64,000 nt of DNA from Nematostella vectensis. Taxonomy: Eukaryota; Cnidaria; Anthozoa; Actiniaria; Edwardsiidae. Positions 9,056 through 22,545 of this stretch are shown here, piece by piece. Location of the stretch: positions 17,170,751 through 17,234,750 of the forward strand of contig NC_064042.1 of the NCBI RefSeq assembly GCF_932526225.1, in the 5' to 3' direction. Numbering within the stretch: position 1 is the first letter of the stretch; the number at the start of each line of letters is the position of its first letter. Position numbers and translations under genes: made by a program. The notes below the pieces were generated by a model. That model saw nothing but the letters and a program-made list of their open reading frames with translations, was not told where the DNA came from and made no database searches.

Positions 9056-12000
9056 TCTATGTACTCATAAAGGGCTATCTAACCCTGCAATCAGATTTCG
9101 AATCGATCAAGAATTGACAAAAGCCGCTAATCTTTTTCGCTACCTTCCGGGACATTTTGAGTAGGGCCTGGGGACTAGGAATTAAGTCCGATTGATCTCA
9201 AACTTGGTCAGCATGAAGAAATTATCAGCACTTAGTAAAGGTTAGAAAATCAAAAGCATAGCTTCAAAGTAAAGCTGTTAAAAAAGGCCGGAAAAAAGGC
9301 CAAATTGCACCTTTTCCCTAGAAAAACTTTGCAAATATTGACTTTGGAGGACAACAAACTGCCTAGCGCCTATATGGTTTTTCGAGAGCTTTCGAATGAG
9401 CCTATGCACGTTAAGATTTGATGAGTTTGAGTTTTTTTAGTGTTCAAACAAGGTCCAAAAAAGGTCCAAAATCTAAAAACTTCAAAAAACCAAAATTCTT
9501 AATACTTGTCCAAATGAGCCGAAAATGGTATCATTCGAACCCTGACATTCCCCGGCGTGTGTTGCGCTATTCGGTTTTTTCATAAGTGCGCATGCGCAGA
9601 AATTATTTTCAAAAAAACTGTGTCCCGGAAGGTAGGGGACAACTTTTCGGGTCTATATACTTGAGCTAAAATTCTCAAACTCGGTAAGATCTATGTACTC
9701 ATAAAGGGCTATCTAACCCTGCAATCAGATTTCGAATCGATCAAGAATTGACAAAAGCCGCTAATCTTTTTCCCTACCTTCCGGGACATTTTGAGTAGGG
9801 CCTGGGGACTAGGAATTAAGTCCGATTGATCTCAAACTTGGTCAGCATGAAGAAAGTATCAGCACTTAGTAAAGGTTAGAAAATCAAAAGCATAGCTTTA
9901 AAGTAAAGCTGTTAAAAAAGGCCGGAAATAAGGCCAAATTGCACATTCTCCCTAGAAAAACTTTGCAAATATTGACTTTGGAGGACAACAAACTGCCTAG
10001 CGCCTATATGGTTTTTCAAGAGCTTTCGAATGAGCCTATGCACGTTAAGATTTGATGAGTTTGAGTTTTTTTAATGTTCAAACAAGGTCCAAAAAAGGTC
10101 CAAAATCTAAAAACTTCAAAAAACCAAAATTCTTAATACTTGTCCAAATGAGCCGAAAATGGTATCATTCGAACCCTGACATTCCCCGGCGTGTGTTGCG
10201 CTATTCGGTTTTTTCATAAGTGCGCATGCGCAGACATTTTTTCCAAAAAAACTGTGTCCCGTAGGGTAGGGGACAACTTTTCGGGTCTATATACTTGAGC
10301 TAAAATTCTCAAACTCGGTAAGATTTATGTACTCATAAAGGGCTATCTAACCCTGCAATCAGATTTCGAATCGATCAAGAATTGACAAAAGCCGCTAATC
10401 TTTTTCGCTACCTTCCGGGACATTTTGAGTAGGGCCTGGGGACTAGGAATTAAGTCCGATTGATCTCAAACTTGGTCAGCATGAAGAAAGTATTAGCACT
10501 TAGTAAAGGTAAGAAAATCAAAAGCATAGCTTCAAAGTAAAGCTGTTAAAAAAGGCCGGAAAAAAGGCCAAATTGCAACTTCTGCCTAGAAAATCTTTGC
10601 AAATATTGACTTTGGAGGACAACAAACTGCCTAGCGCCTATATGGTTTTTCAAGAGCTTTCGAATGAGCCTATGTACGTTAAGATTTGATGAGTTTGAGT
10701 TTTTCAGTGTTCAAACAAGGTCCAAAAAAGGTCCAAAATCTAAAAACTTCAAAAAACCAAAATTTTTAATACTTGTCCAAATGAGCAGCAAATGGTATCA
10801 TTCGAACCCTGACATTCCCCGGCGTGTGTTGCGCTATTCGGTTTTTTCATAAGTGCGCATGCGCAGAAATGTTTTCCAAAAAAACTGTGTCCCGGAGGGT
10901 AGGGGACAACTTTTCGGGTCTATATACTTGAGCTAAAATTCTCAAACTCGGCAATATCTATGTACTCATGAAGGGCTATCTAACCCTGCAATCAGATTTC
11001 GAATCGATCAAGAATTGACAAAAGCCGCTAATTTTTTTCCCTACCTTCCGGGACATTTTGAGTAGGGCCTGGGGACTAGGAATTGAGTCCGATTGATCTC
11101 AAACTTTGTCAGCATGAAGAAAGTATCAGCACTTAGTAAAGGTTAGAAAATCAAAAGCATAGTTTCAAAGTAAAGCTGTTAAAAAAGGCCGGAAAAAAGG
11201 CCAAATTGCAACTTCTCCCTAGAAAATCTTTGCAAATATTGACTTTGGAGGACAACAAACTGCCTAGCGCCTATATGGTTTTTCAAGAGCTTTCGAATGA
11301 GCCTATGCACGTTAAGATTGGATGAGTTTCAGTTTTTCAGTGTTCAAACAAGGTCCAAAAAAGGTCCAAAATCTAAAAACTTCAAAAAACCAAAATTCTT
11401 AATACTTGTCCAAATGAGCCGAAAATGGTATCATTCGAACCCTGACATTCCCCTTCGTGTGTTGCGTTAATCGTTTTTTTCATAAGTGCGCATGCGCAGA
11501 AATTATTTTCAAAAAAACTGTGTCCCGGAAGGTAGGGGACAACTTTTCGGGTCTATATACTTGAGCTAAAATTCTCAAACTCGGTAAGATCTATGTACTC
11601 ATAAAGGGCTATCTAACCCTGCAATCAGATTTCGAATCGATCAAGAATTGACAAAAGCCGCTAATCTTTTTCCCTACCTTCCGGGACATTTTGAGTAGGG
11701 CCTGGGGACTAGGAATTAAGTCCGATTGATCTCAAACTTGGTCAGCATGAAGAAAGTATCAGCACTTAGTAAAGGTTAGAAAATCAAAAGCATAACTTCA
11801 AAGTAAAGCTGTTAAAAAAGGCCGGAAAAAAGGCCAAATTGCACCTTCTCCCTAGAAAAACTTTGCAAATATTGACTTTGGAGGACAACAAACTGCCTAG
11901 CGCCTATATGGTTTTTCAAGAGCTTTCGAATGAGCCTATGTACGTTAAGATTTGATGAGTTTGAGTTTTTCAGTGTTCAAACAAGGTCCAAAAAAGGTCC

Positions 12001-12855
12001 AAAATCTAAAAACTTCAAAAAACCAAAATTTTTAATACTTGTCCAAATGAGCCGCAAATGGTATCATTCGAACCCTGACATTCCCCGGCGTGTGTTGCGC
12101 TATTCGGTTTTTTCATAAGTGCGCATGCGCAGAAATTTTTTCCAAAAAAACTGTGTCCCGGAGGGTAGGGGACAACTTTTCGGGTCTATATACTTGAGCT
12201 AAAATTCTCAAACTCGGCAATATCTATGTACTCATGAAGGGCTATCTAACCCTGCAATCAGATTTCGAATCGATCAAGAATTGACAAAAGCCGCTAATTT
12301 TTTTCCCTACCTTCCGGGACATTTTGAGTAGGGCCTGGGGACTAGGAATTGAGTCCGATTGATCTCAAACTTGGTCAGCATGAAGAAAGTATCAGCACTT
12401 AGTAAAGGTTAGAAAATCAAAAGCATAGTTTCAAAGTAAAGCTGTTAAAAAAGGCCGGAAAAAAGGCCAAATTGCAACTTCTCCCTAGAAAATCTTTGCA
12501 AATATTGACTTTGGAGGACAACAAACTGCCTAGCGCCTATATGGTTTTTCAAGAGCTTTCGAATGAGCCTATGCACGTTAAGATTTGATGAGTTTCAGTT
12601 TTTCAGTGTTCAAACAAGGTCCAAAAAAGGTCCAAAATCTAAAAACTTCAAAAAACCAAAATTCTTAATACTTGTCCAAATGAGCCGCAAATGGTATCAT
12701 TCGAACCCTGACATTCCCCGGCGTGTGTTGCGCTATTCGGTTTTTTCATAAGTGCGCATGCGCAGAAATTTTTTCCAAAAAAACTGTGTCCCGTAGGGTA
12801 GGGGACAACTTTTCGGGTCTATATACTTGAGCTAAAATTCTCAAACTCGGTAAGA
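9056..12855 (+). repeat. Six short units of block C (units 13-18)
   Basis: Unit starts: 9056, 9690, 10324, 10957, 11590, 12223. Units 13 and 14 are the Z type (GAGTTTTTTTAGTG, or TTTTTTAATG in unit 14). Unit 15 has the private marks GTATTAGCAC, TTCTGCCTAG and GAGCAGCAAATGG. Units 16 and 17 are an X-Y dimer. Unit 18 is a patchwork of X and Y. Units 14-17 reappear at offset 13490 in block E. Confidence 0.92.
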
Positions 12856-13974
12856 TCTATGTACTCATAAAGGGCTTTCTAACCCTGCAATCAGATTTCG
12901 AATCGATCAAGAATTGACAAAAGCCGCTAATTTTTTTCCCTACCTTCCGGGACATTTTGAGTAGGGCCTGGGGACTAGGAATTAAGTCCGATTGATCTCA
13001 AACTTGGTCAGCATGAAGAAAGTATCAGCACTTAGTAAAGGTTAGAAAATCAAAAGCATAGTTTCAAAGTAAAGCTGTTAAAAAAGGCCGGAAAAAAGGC
13101 CAAATTGCAACTTCTCCCTAGAAAATCTTTGCAAATATTGACTTTGGAGGACAACAATCTGCATAGCACCTATATGGTTTTTCAAGAGCTTTCGAATGAG
13201 CCTATGCACGTTAAGATTGGATGAGTTTGAGTTTTTCAGTGGTCAAACAAGGTCCAAAATTGGTCCTAGGTAGAATATGAGCATTTCTGAAGTTAGTCGT
13301 AGCCTGCCCAAAGTCACGGGGAAGGTCCAACTATGCTGGTAGACACTAACTAAGAAAGATTCAGGACGAAGATTGAAGTTTAGACTTTTTTTTGCAAACT
13401 TCCCAAAACTTTTTCTGTGCCGACGATTTCTTTCGATTTTCAAAAAATTCCCACTAGCCAGGAATGAGCAGCAGACAATACTTTGATGTATGAGGTTAGT
13501 GTCCATGCGCATCTCTATATCATAAGTGAAAAAAATCTCCAGAAACGATTTTGCATGTACGACTTTTTGGGGGTTAAATATGATACAAATTGCACATTTT
13601 CCCTCAAATATCTTTGAAAATATTGATTTTGGAGGACAACAAACGGCAGAGGGCATATATGGTTTTCAAGAGCTTTCGAATGAGCCTATGCACGTTAAGA
13701 TTGGAGGAGTTTGAGTTTTTCAGTGTTCAAACAAGGTCCAAAAAACGTCCAAAATCCAAAAACTTCAAAAAAACCAAAATTCTTAATACTTGTCCAAATG
13801 AGCCGAAAATGGTATCATTCGAACCCTGAAATTTCCCCGGCGTGTGTTGCGCTATTCGGTTTTTTCATAAGTGCGCATGCGCAGAAATTATTTCCAAAAA
13901 AACTGTGTCCCGGAGGGTAGGGGACAACTTTTCGGGTCTATATACTTGAGCTAAAATTCTCAAACTCGGTAAGA
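12856..13974 (+). repeat. Long unit La-4 (unit 19)
   Basis: 1119 bp, leads block D. Has GGGCTTTCTAACCC near its start and GTGAAAAAAATCTCC in I. It opens a 3021-bp La+3S module that recurs at 18409, 26979 and 34282. Confidence 0.93.
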
Positions 13975-16900
13975 TCTATGTACTCATAAAGGGCTATCTA
14001 ACCCTGCAATCAGATTTCGAATCGATCAAGAATTGACAAAAGCCGCTAATCTTTTTCGCTACCTTCCGGGACATTTTGAGTAGGGCCTGGGGACTAGGAA
14101 TTAAGTCCGATTGATCTCAAACTTGGTCAGCATGAAGAAATTATCAGCACTTAGTAAAGGTTAGAAAATCAAAAGCATAGCTTCAAAGTAAAGCTGTTAA
14201 AAAAGGCCGGAAAAAAGGCCAAATTGCACCTTCTCCCTAGAAAAACTTTGCAAATATTGACTTTGGAGGACAACAAACTGCCTAGCGCCTATATGGTTTT
14301 TCGAGAGATTTCGAATGAGCCTATGCACGTTAAGATTTGATGAGTTTGAGTTTTTTTAGTGTTCAAACAAGGTCCAAAAAAGGTCCAAAATCTAAAAACT
14401 TCAAAAAACCAAAATTCTTTATACTTGTCCAAATGAGCCGAAAATGGTATCATTCGAACCCTGACATTCCCCGGCGTGTGTTGCGCTATTCGGTTTTTTC
14501 ATAAGTGCGCATGCGCAGAAATTATTTTCAAAAAAACTGTGTCCCGGAAGATAGGGGACAACTTTTCGGGTCTATATACTTGAGCTAAAATTCTCAAACT
14601 CGGTAAGATCTATGTACTCATAAAGGGCTATCTAACCCTGCAATCAGATTTCGAATCGATCAAGAATTGACAAAAGCCGCTAATCTTTTTCCCTACCTTC
14701 CGGGACATTTTGAGTAGGGCCTGGGGACTAGGAATTAAGTCCGATTGATCTCAAACTTGGTCAGCATGAAGAAAGTATCAGCACTTAGTAAAGGTTAGAA
14801 AATCAAAAGCATAGCTTTAAAGTAAAGCTGTTAAAAAAGGCCGGAAATAAGGCCAAATTGCACATTCTCCCTAGAAAAACTTTGCAAATATTGACTTTGG
14901 AGGACAACAAACTGCCTAGCGCCTATATGGTTTTTCAAGAGCTTTCGAATGAGCCTATGCACGTTAAGATTTGATGAGTTTGAGTTTTTTTAGTGTTCAA
15001 ACAAGGTCCAAAAAAGGTCCAAAATCTAAAAACTTCAAAAAACCAAAATTCTTAATACTTGTCCAAATGAGCCGAAAAAGGTATCATTCGAACCCTGACA
15101 TTCCCCGGCGTGTGTTGCGCTATTCGGTTTTTTCATAAGTGCGCATGCGCAGACATTTTTTCCAAAAAAACTGTGTCCCGTAGGGTAGGGGACAACTTTT
15201 CGGGTCTATATACTTGAGCTAAAATTCTCAAACTCGGTAAGATTTATGTACTCATAAAGGGCTATCTAACCCTGCAATCAGATTTCGAATCGATCAAGAA
15301 TTGACAAAAGCCGCTAATCTTTTTCGCTACCTTCCGGGACATTTTGAGTAGGGCCTGGGGACTAGGAATTAAGTCCGATTGATCTCAAACATGGTCAGCA
15401 TGAAGAAAGTATCAGCACTTAGTAAAGGTAAGAAAATCAAAAGCATAGCTTCAAAGTAAAGCTGTTAAAAAAGGCCGGAAAAAAAGGCCAAATTGCAACT
15501 TCTCCCTAGAAAATCTTTGCAAATATTGACTTTGGAGGACAACAAACTGCCTAGCGCCTATATGGTTTTTCAAGAGCTTTCGAATGAGCCTATGCACGTT
15601 AAGATTGGATGAGTTTGAGTTTTTCAGTGTTCAAACAAGGTCCAAAAAAGGTCCAAAATCTAAAAACTTCAAAAAACCAAAATTTTTAATACTTGTCCAA
15701 ATGAGCCGCAAATGGTATCATTCGAACCCTGACATTCCCCGGCGTGTGTTGCGCTATTCGGTTTTTTCATAAGTGCGCATGCGCAGAAATTTTTTCCAAA
15801 AAAACTGTGTCCCGGAGGGTAGGGGACAACTTTTCGGGTCTATATACTTGAGCTAAAATTCTCAAACTCGGCAATATCTATGTACTCATGAAGGGCTATC
15901 TAACCCTGCAATCAGATTTCGAATCGATCAAGAATTGACAAAAGCCGCTAATTTTTTTCCCTACCTTCCGGGACATTTTGAGTAGGGCCTGGGGACTAGG
16001 AATTAAGTCCGATTGATCTCAAACTTGGTCAGCATGAAGAAAGTATCAGCACTTAGTAAAGGTTAGAAAATCAAAAGCATAGTTTCAAAGTAAAGCTGTT
16101 AAAAAAGGCCGGAAAAAAGGCCAAATTGCAACTTCTCCCTAGAAAATCTTTGCAAATATTGACTTTGGAGGACAACAAACTGCCTAGCGCCTATATGGTT
16201 TTTCAAGAGCTTTCGAATGAGCCTATGCACGTTAAGATTGGATGAGTTTCAGTTTTTCAGTGTTCAAACAAGGTCCAAAAAAGGTCCAAAATCTAAAAAC
16301 TTCAAAAAACCAAAATTCTTAATACTTGTCCAAATGAGCCGAAAATGGTATCATTCGAACCCTGACATTCCCCTTCGTGTGTTGCGTTAATCGTTTTTTT
16401 CATAAGTGCGCATGCGCAGAAATTATTTTCAAAAAAACTGTGTCCCGGAAGGTAGGGGACAACTTTTCGGGTCTATATACTTGAGCTAAAATTCTCAAAC
16501 TCGGTAAGATCTATGTACTCATAAAGGGCTATCTAACCCTGCAATCAGATTTCGAATCGATCAAGAATTGACAAAAGCCGCTAATCTTTTTCCCTACCTT
16601 CCGGGACATTTTGAGTAGGGCCTGGGGACTAGGAATTAAGTCCGATTGATCTCAAACTTGGTCAGCATGAAGAAAGTATCAGCACTTAGTAAAGGTTAGA
16701 AAATCAAAAGCATAACTTCAAAGTAAAGCTGTTAAAAAAGGCCGGAAAAAAGGCCAAATTGCACCTTCTCCCTAGAAAAACTTTGCAAATATTGACTTTG
16801 GAGGACAACAAACTGCCTAGCGCCTATATGGTTTTTCAAGAGCTTTCGAATGAGCCTATGTACGTTAAGATTTGATGAGTTTGAGTTTTTCAGTGTTCAA

Positions 16901-18408
16901 ACAAGGTCCAAAAAAGGTCCAAAATCTAAAAACTTCAAAAAACCAAAATTTTTAATACTTGTCCAAATGAGCCGCAAATGGTATCATTCGAACCCTGACA
17001 TTCCCCGGCGTGTGTTGCGCTATTCGGTTTTTTCATAAGTGCGCATGCGCAGAAATTTTTTCCAAAAAAACTGTGTCCCGGAGGGTAGGGGACAACTTTT
17101 CGGGTCTATATACTTGAGCTAAAATTCTCAAACTCGGCAATATCTATGTACTCATGAAGGGCTATCTAACCCTGCAATCAGATTTCGAATCGATCAAGAA
17201 TTGACAAAAGCCGCTAATTTTTTTCCCTACCTTCCGGGACATTTTGAGTAGGGCCTGGGGACTAGGAATTGAGTCCGATTGATCTCAAACTTGGTCAGCA
17301 TGAAGAAAGTATCAGCACTTAGTAAAGGTTAGAAAATCAAAAGCATAGTTTCAAAGTAAAGCTGTTAAAAAAGGCCGGAAAAAAGGCCAAATTGCAACTT
17401 CTCCCTAGAAAATCTTTGCAAATATTGACTTTGGAGGACAACAAACTGCCTAGCGCCTATATGGTTTTTCAAGAGCTTTCGAATGAGCCTATGCACGTTA
17501 AGATTGGATGAGTTTCAGTTTTTCAGTGTTCAAACAAGGTCCAAAAAAGGTCCAAAATCTAAAAACTTCAAAAAACCAAAATTCTTAATACTTGTCCAAA
17601 TGAGCCGAAAATGGTATCATTCGAACCCTGACATTCCCCTTCGTGTGTTGCGTTAATCGTTTTTTTCATAAGTGCGCATGCGCAGAAATTATTTTCAAAA
17701 AAACTGTGTCCCGGAAGGTAGGGGACAACTTTTCGGGTCTATATACTTGAGCTAAAATTCTCAAACTCGGTAAGATCTATGTACTCATAAAGGGCTATCT
17801 AACCCTGCAATCAGATTTCGAATCGATCAAGAATTGACAAAAGCCGCTAATCTTTTTCCCTACCTTCCGGGACATTTTGAGTAGGGCCTGGGGACTAGGA
17901 ATTAAGTCCGATTGATCTCAAACTTGGTCAGCATGAAGAAAGTATCAGCACTTAGTAAAGGTTAGAAAATCAAAAGCATAACTTCAAAGTAAAGCTGTTA
18001 AAAAAGGCCGGAAAAAAGGCCAAATTGCACCTTCTCCCTAGAAAAACTTTGCAAATATTGACTTTGGAGGACAACAAACTGCCTAGCGCCTATATGGTTT
18101 TTCAAGAGCTTTCGAATGAGCCTATGCACGTTAAGATTTGATGAGTTTGAGTTTTTCAGTGTTCAAACAAGGTCCAAAAAAGGTCCAAAATCTAAAAACT
18201 TCAAAAAACCAAAATTCTTAATACTTGTCCAAATGAGCCGCAAATGGTATCATTCGAACCCTGACATTCCCCGGCGTGTGTTGCGCTATTCGGTTTTTTC
18301 ATAAGTGCGCATGCGCAGAAATTTTTTCCAAAAAAACTGTGTCCCGTAGGGTAGGGGACAACTTTTCGGGTCTATATACTTGAGCTAAAATTCTCAAACT
18401 CGGTAAGA
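13975..18408 (+). repeat. Seven short units of block D (units 20-26)
   Basis: Unit starts: 13975, 14609, 15243, 15877, 16510, 17143, 17776. Units 20 and 21 are Z type with private marks (GAGAGATTTCG, TTCTTTATACTTG, GAAGATAGG; GAAAAAGGTATC). Unit 22 has AAACATGGTCAGC and ends GGCAATATC. Units 23-26 are two X-Y dimers. Unit 23 starts like the Lb unit that occupies this place in blocks E-G, then continues as an X unit. Confidence 0.92.
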
Positions 18409-19527
18409 TCTATGTACTCATAAAGGGCTTTCTAACCCTGCAATCAGATTTCGAATCGATCAAGAATTGACAAAAGCCGCTAATTTTTTTCCCTACCTTC
18501 CGGGACATTTTGAGTAGGGCCTGGGGACTAGGAATTAAGTCCGATTGATCTCAAACTTGGTCAGCATGAAGAAAGTATCAGCACTTAGTAAAGGTTAGAA
18601 AATCAAAAGCATAGTTTCAAAGTAAAGCTGTTAAAAAAGGCCGGAAAAAAGGCCAAATTGCAACTTCTCCCTAGAAAATCTTTGCAAATATTGACTTTGG
18701 AGGACAACAATCTGCATAGCACCTATATGGTTTTTCAAGAGCTTTCGAATGAGCCTATGCACGTTAAGATTGGATGAGTTTGAGTTTTTCAGTGGTCAAA
18801 CAAGGTCCAAAATTGGTCCTAGGTAGAATATGAGCATTTCTGAAGTTAGTCGTAGCCTGCCCAAAGTCACGGGGAAGGTCCAACTATGCTGGTAGACACT
18901 AACTAAGAAAGATTCAGGACGAAGATTGAAGTTTAGACTTTTTTTTGCAAACTTCCCAAAACTTTTTCTGTGCCGACGATTTCTTTCGATTTTCAAAAAA
19001 TTCCCACTAGCCAGGAATGAGCAGCAGACAATACTTTGATGTATGAGGTTAGTGTCCATGCGCATCTCTATATCATAAGTGAAAAAAATCTCCAGAAACG
19101 ATTTTGCATGTACGACTTTTTGGGGGTTAAATATGATACAAATTGCACATTTTCCCTCAAATATCTTTGAAAATATTGATTTTGGAGGACAACAAACGGC
19201 AGAGGGCATATATGGTTTTCAAGAGCTTTCGAATGAGCCTATGCACGTTAAGATTGGAGGAGTTTGAGTTTTTCAGTGTTCAAACAAGGTCCAAAAAACG
19301 TCCAAAATCCAAAAACTTCAAAAAAACCAAAATTCTTAATACTTGTCCAAATGAGCCGAAAATGGTATCATTCGAACCCTGAAATTTCCCCGGCGTGTGT
19401 TGCGCTATTCGGTTTTTTCATAAGTGCGCATGCGCAGAAATTATTTCCAAAAAAACTGTGTCCCGGAGGGTAGGGGACAACTTTTCGGGTCTATATACTT
19501 GAGCTAAAATTCTCAAACTCGGTAAGA
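18409..19527 (+). repeat. Long unit La-5 (unit 27)
   Basis: 1119 bp, leads block E. Shares GGGCTTTCTAACCC with La-4; I see no difference between them by eye. Confidence 0.93.
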
Positions 19528-21429
19528 TCTATGTACTCATAAAGGGCTATCTAACCCTGCAATCAGATTTCGAATCGATCAAGAATTGACAAAAGCCGCT
19601 AATCTTTTTCGCTACCTTCCGGGACATTTTGAGTAGGGCCTGGGGACTAGGAATTAAGTCCGATTGATCTCAAACTTGGTCAGCATGAAGAAATTATCAG
19701 CACTTAGTAAAGGTTAGAAAATCAAAAGCATAGCTTCAAAGTAAAGCTGTTAAAAAAGGCCGGAAAAAAGGCCAAATTGCACCTTCTCCCTAGAAAAACT
19801 TTGCAAATATTGACTTTGGAGGACAACAAACTGCCTAGCGCCTATATGGTTTTTCGAGAGATTTCGAATGAGCCTATGCACGTTAAGATTTGATGAGTTT
19901 GAGTTTTTTTAGTGTTCAAACAAGGTCCAAAAAAGGTCCAAAATCTAAAAACTTCAAAAAACCAAAATTCTTTATACTTGTCCAAATGAGCCGAAAATGG
20001 TATCATTCGAACCCTGACATTCCCCGGCGTGTGTTGCGCTATTCGGTTTTTTCATAAGTGCGCATGCGCAGAAATTATTTTCAAAAAAACTGTGTCCCGG
20101 AAGATAGGGGACAACTTTTCGGGTCTATATACTTGAGCTAAAATTCTCAAACTCGGTAAGATCTATGTACTCATAAAGGGCTATCTAACCCTGCAATCAG
20201 ATTTCGAATCGATCAAGAATTGACAAAAGCCGCTAATCTTTTTCCCTACCTTCCGGGACATTTTGAGTAGGGCCTGGGGACTAGGAATTAAGTCCGATTG
20301 ATCTCAAACTTGGTCAGCATGAAGAAAGTATCAGCACTTAGTAAAGGTTAGAAAATCAAAAGCATAGCTTTAAAGTAAAGCTGTTAAAAAAGGCCGGAAA
20401 TAAGGCCAAATTGCACATTCTCCCTAGAAAAACTTTGCAAATATTGACTTTGGAGGACAACAAACTGCCTAGCGCCTATATGGTTTTTCAAGAGCTTTCG
20501 AATGAGCCTATGCACGTTAAGATTTGATGAGTTTGAGTTTTTTTAGTGTTCAAACAAGGTCCAAAAAAGGTCCAAAATCTAAAAACTTCAAAAAACCAAA
20601 ATTCTTAATACTTGTCCAAATGAGCCGAAAAAGGTATCATTCGAACCCTGACATTCCCCGGCGTGTGTTGCGCTATTCGGTTTTTTCATAAGTGCGCATG
20701 CGCAGACATTTTTTCCAAAAAAACTGTGTCCCGTAGGGTAGGGGACAACTTTTCGGGTCTATATACTTGAGCTAAAATTCTCAAACTCGGTAAGATTTAT
20801 GTACTCATAAAGGGCTATCTAACCCTGCAATCAGATTTCGAATCGATCAAGAATTGACAAAAGCCGCTAATCTTTTTCGCTACCTTCCGGGACATTTTGA
20901 GTAGGGCCTGGGGACTAGGAATTAAGTCCGATTGATCTCAAACATGGTCAGCATGAAGAAAGTATCAGCACTTAGTAAAGGTAAGAAAATCAAAAGCATA
21001 GCTTCAAAGTAAAGCTGTTAAAAAAGGCCGGAAAAAAAGGCCAAATTGCAACTTCTCCCTAGAAAATCTTTGCAAATATTGACTTTGGAGGACAACAAAC
21101 TGCCTAGCGCCTATATGGTTTTTCAAGAGCTTTCGAATGAGCCTATGCACGTTAAGATTGGATGAGTTTGAGTTTTTCAGTGTTCAAACAAGGTCCAAAA
21201 AAGGTCCAAAATCTAAAAACTTCAAAAAACCAAAATTTTTAATACTTGTCCAAATGAGCCGCAAATGGTATCATTCGAACCCTGACATTCCCCGGCGTGT
21301 GTTGCGCTATTCGGTTTTTTCATAAGTGCGCATGCGCAGAAATTTTTTCCAAAAAAACTGTGTCCCGGAGGGTAGGGGACAACTTTTCGGGTCTATATAC
21401 TTGAGCTAAAATTCTCAAACTCGGCAATA
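19528..21429 (+). repeat. Three short units of block E (units 28-30)
   Basis: Unit starts: 19528, 20162, 20796, each 634 bp. They repeat units 20-22 of block D, private marks included, at offset 5553. Confidence 0.93.
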
Positions 21430-22545
21430 TCTATGTACTCATGAAGGGCTATCTAACCCTGCAATCAGATTTCGAATCGATCAAGAATTGACAAAAGCCG
21501 CTAATTTTTTTCCCTACCTTCCGGGACATTTTGAGTAGGGCCTGGGGACTAGGAATTAAGTCCGATTGATCTCAAACTTGGTCAGCATGAAGAAAGTATC
21601 AGCACTTAGTAAAGGTTAGAAAATCAAAAGCATAGTTTCAAAGTAAAGCTGTTAAAAAAGGCCGGAAAAAAGGCCAAATTGCAACTTCTCCCTAGAAAAT
21701 CTTTGCAAATATTGACTTTGGAGGACAACAAACTGCCTAGCGCCTATATGGTTTTTCAAGAGCTTTCGAATGAGCCTATGCACGTTAAGATTGGATGAGT
21801 TTGAGTTTTTCAGTGGTCAAACAAGGTCCAAAATTGGTCCTAGGTAGAATATGAGCATTTCTGAAGTTAGTCGTAGCCTGCCCAAAGTCACGGGGAAGGT
21901 CCAACTATGCTAGTAGACACCAACTATGAAAGATTCTGGACGAAGATTGAAGTTTAGACTTTTTTTTGCAAACTTCCCAAAACTTTTTGTGCCGACGATT
22001 TCTTTCGATTATCAAAAAATTCCCACTAGCCAGGAATGAGCAGCAGACAATACTTTGATGTATGAGGTTAGTGTCCATGCGCATCTCTATATCATAAGCG
22101 AAAAAAATTTCCAGAAACGATTTTGCATGTACGACTTTTTGGGGGTTAAAAATGATACAAATTGCACATTTTCCCTAAAATATCTTTGCAAATATTGACT
22201 TTGGAGGACAACAAACTGCCTAGCGCCTATATGGTTTTTCAAGAGCTTTCGAATGAGCCTATGCACGTTAAGATTGGATGAGTTTGAGTTTTTCAGTGTT
22301 CAAACAAAGTACAAAAAAGGTCCAAAATCTAAAAACTTCAAAAAACCAAAATTCTTAATACTTGTCCAAATGAGCCGAAAATGGTATCATTCGAACCCTG
22401 ACATTCCCCGGCGTGTGTTGCGTTAATCGGTTTTTTCATAAGTGCGCATGCGCAGAAATTATTTTCAAAAAAACTGTGTCCCGGAGGGTAGGGGACAACT
22501 TTTCGGGTCTATATACTTGAGCTAAAATTCTCAAACTCGGTAAGA
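21430..22545 (+). repeat. Long unit Lb-1 (unit 31)
   Basis: 1116 bp. Lb hallmarks: GCTAGTAGACACCAACTATG, GATTCTGGACG, ACTTTTTGTGCC, GATTATCAAAA, and TTAAAAATGATAC where La has TTAAATATGATAC. B' is S-like and runs into AACAAAGTACAAAAAAGG. C has GCGTTAATCGG. Confidence 0.93.
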
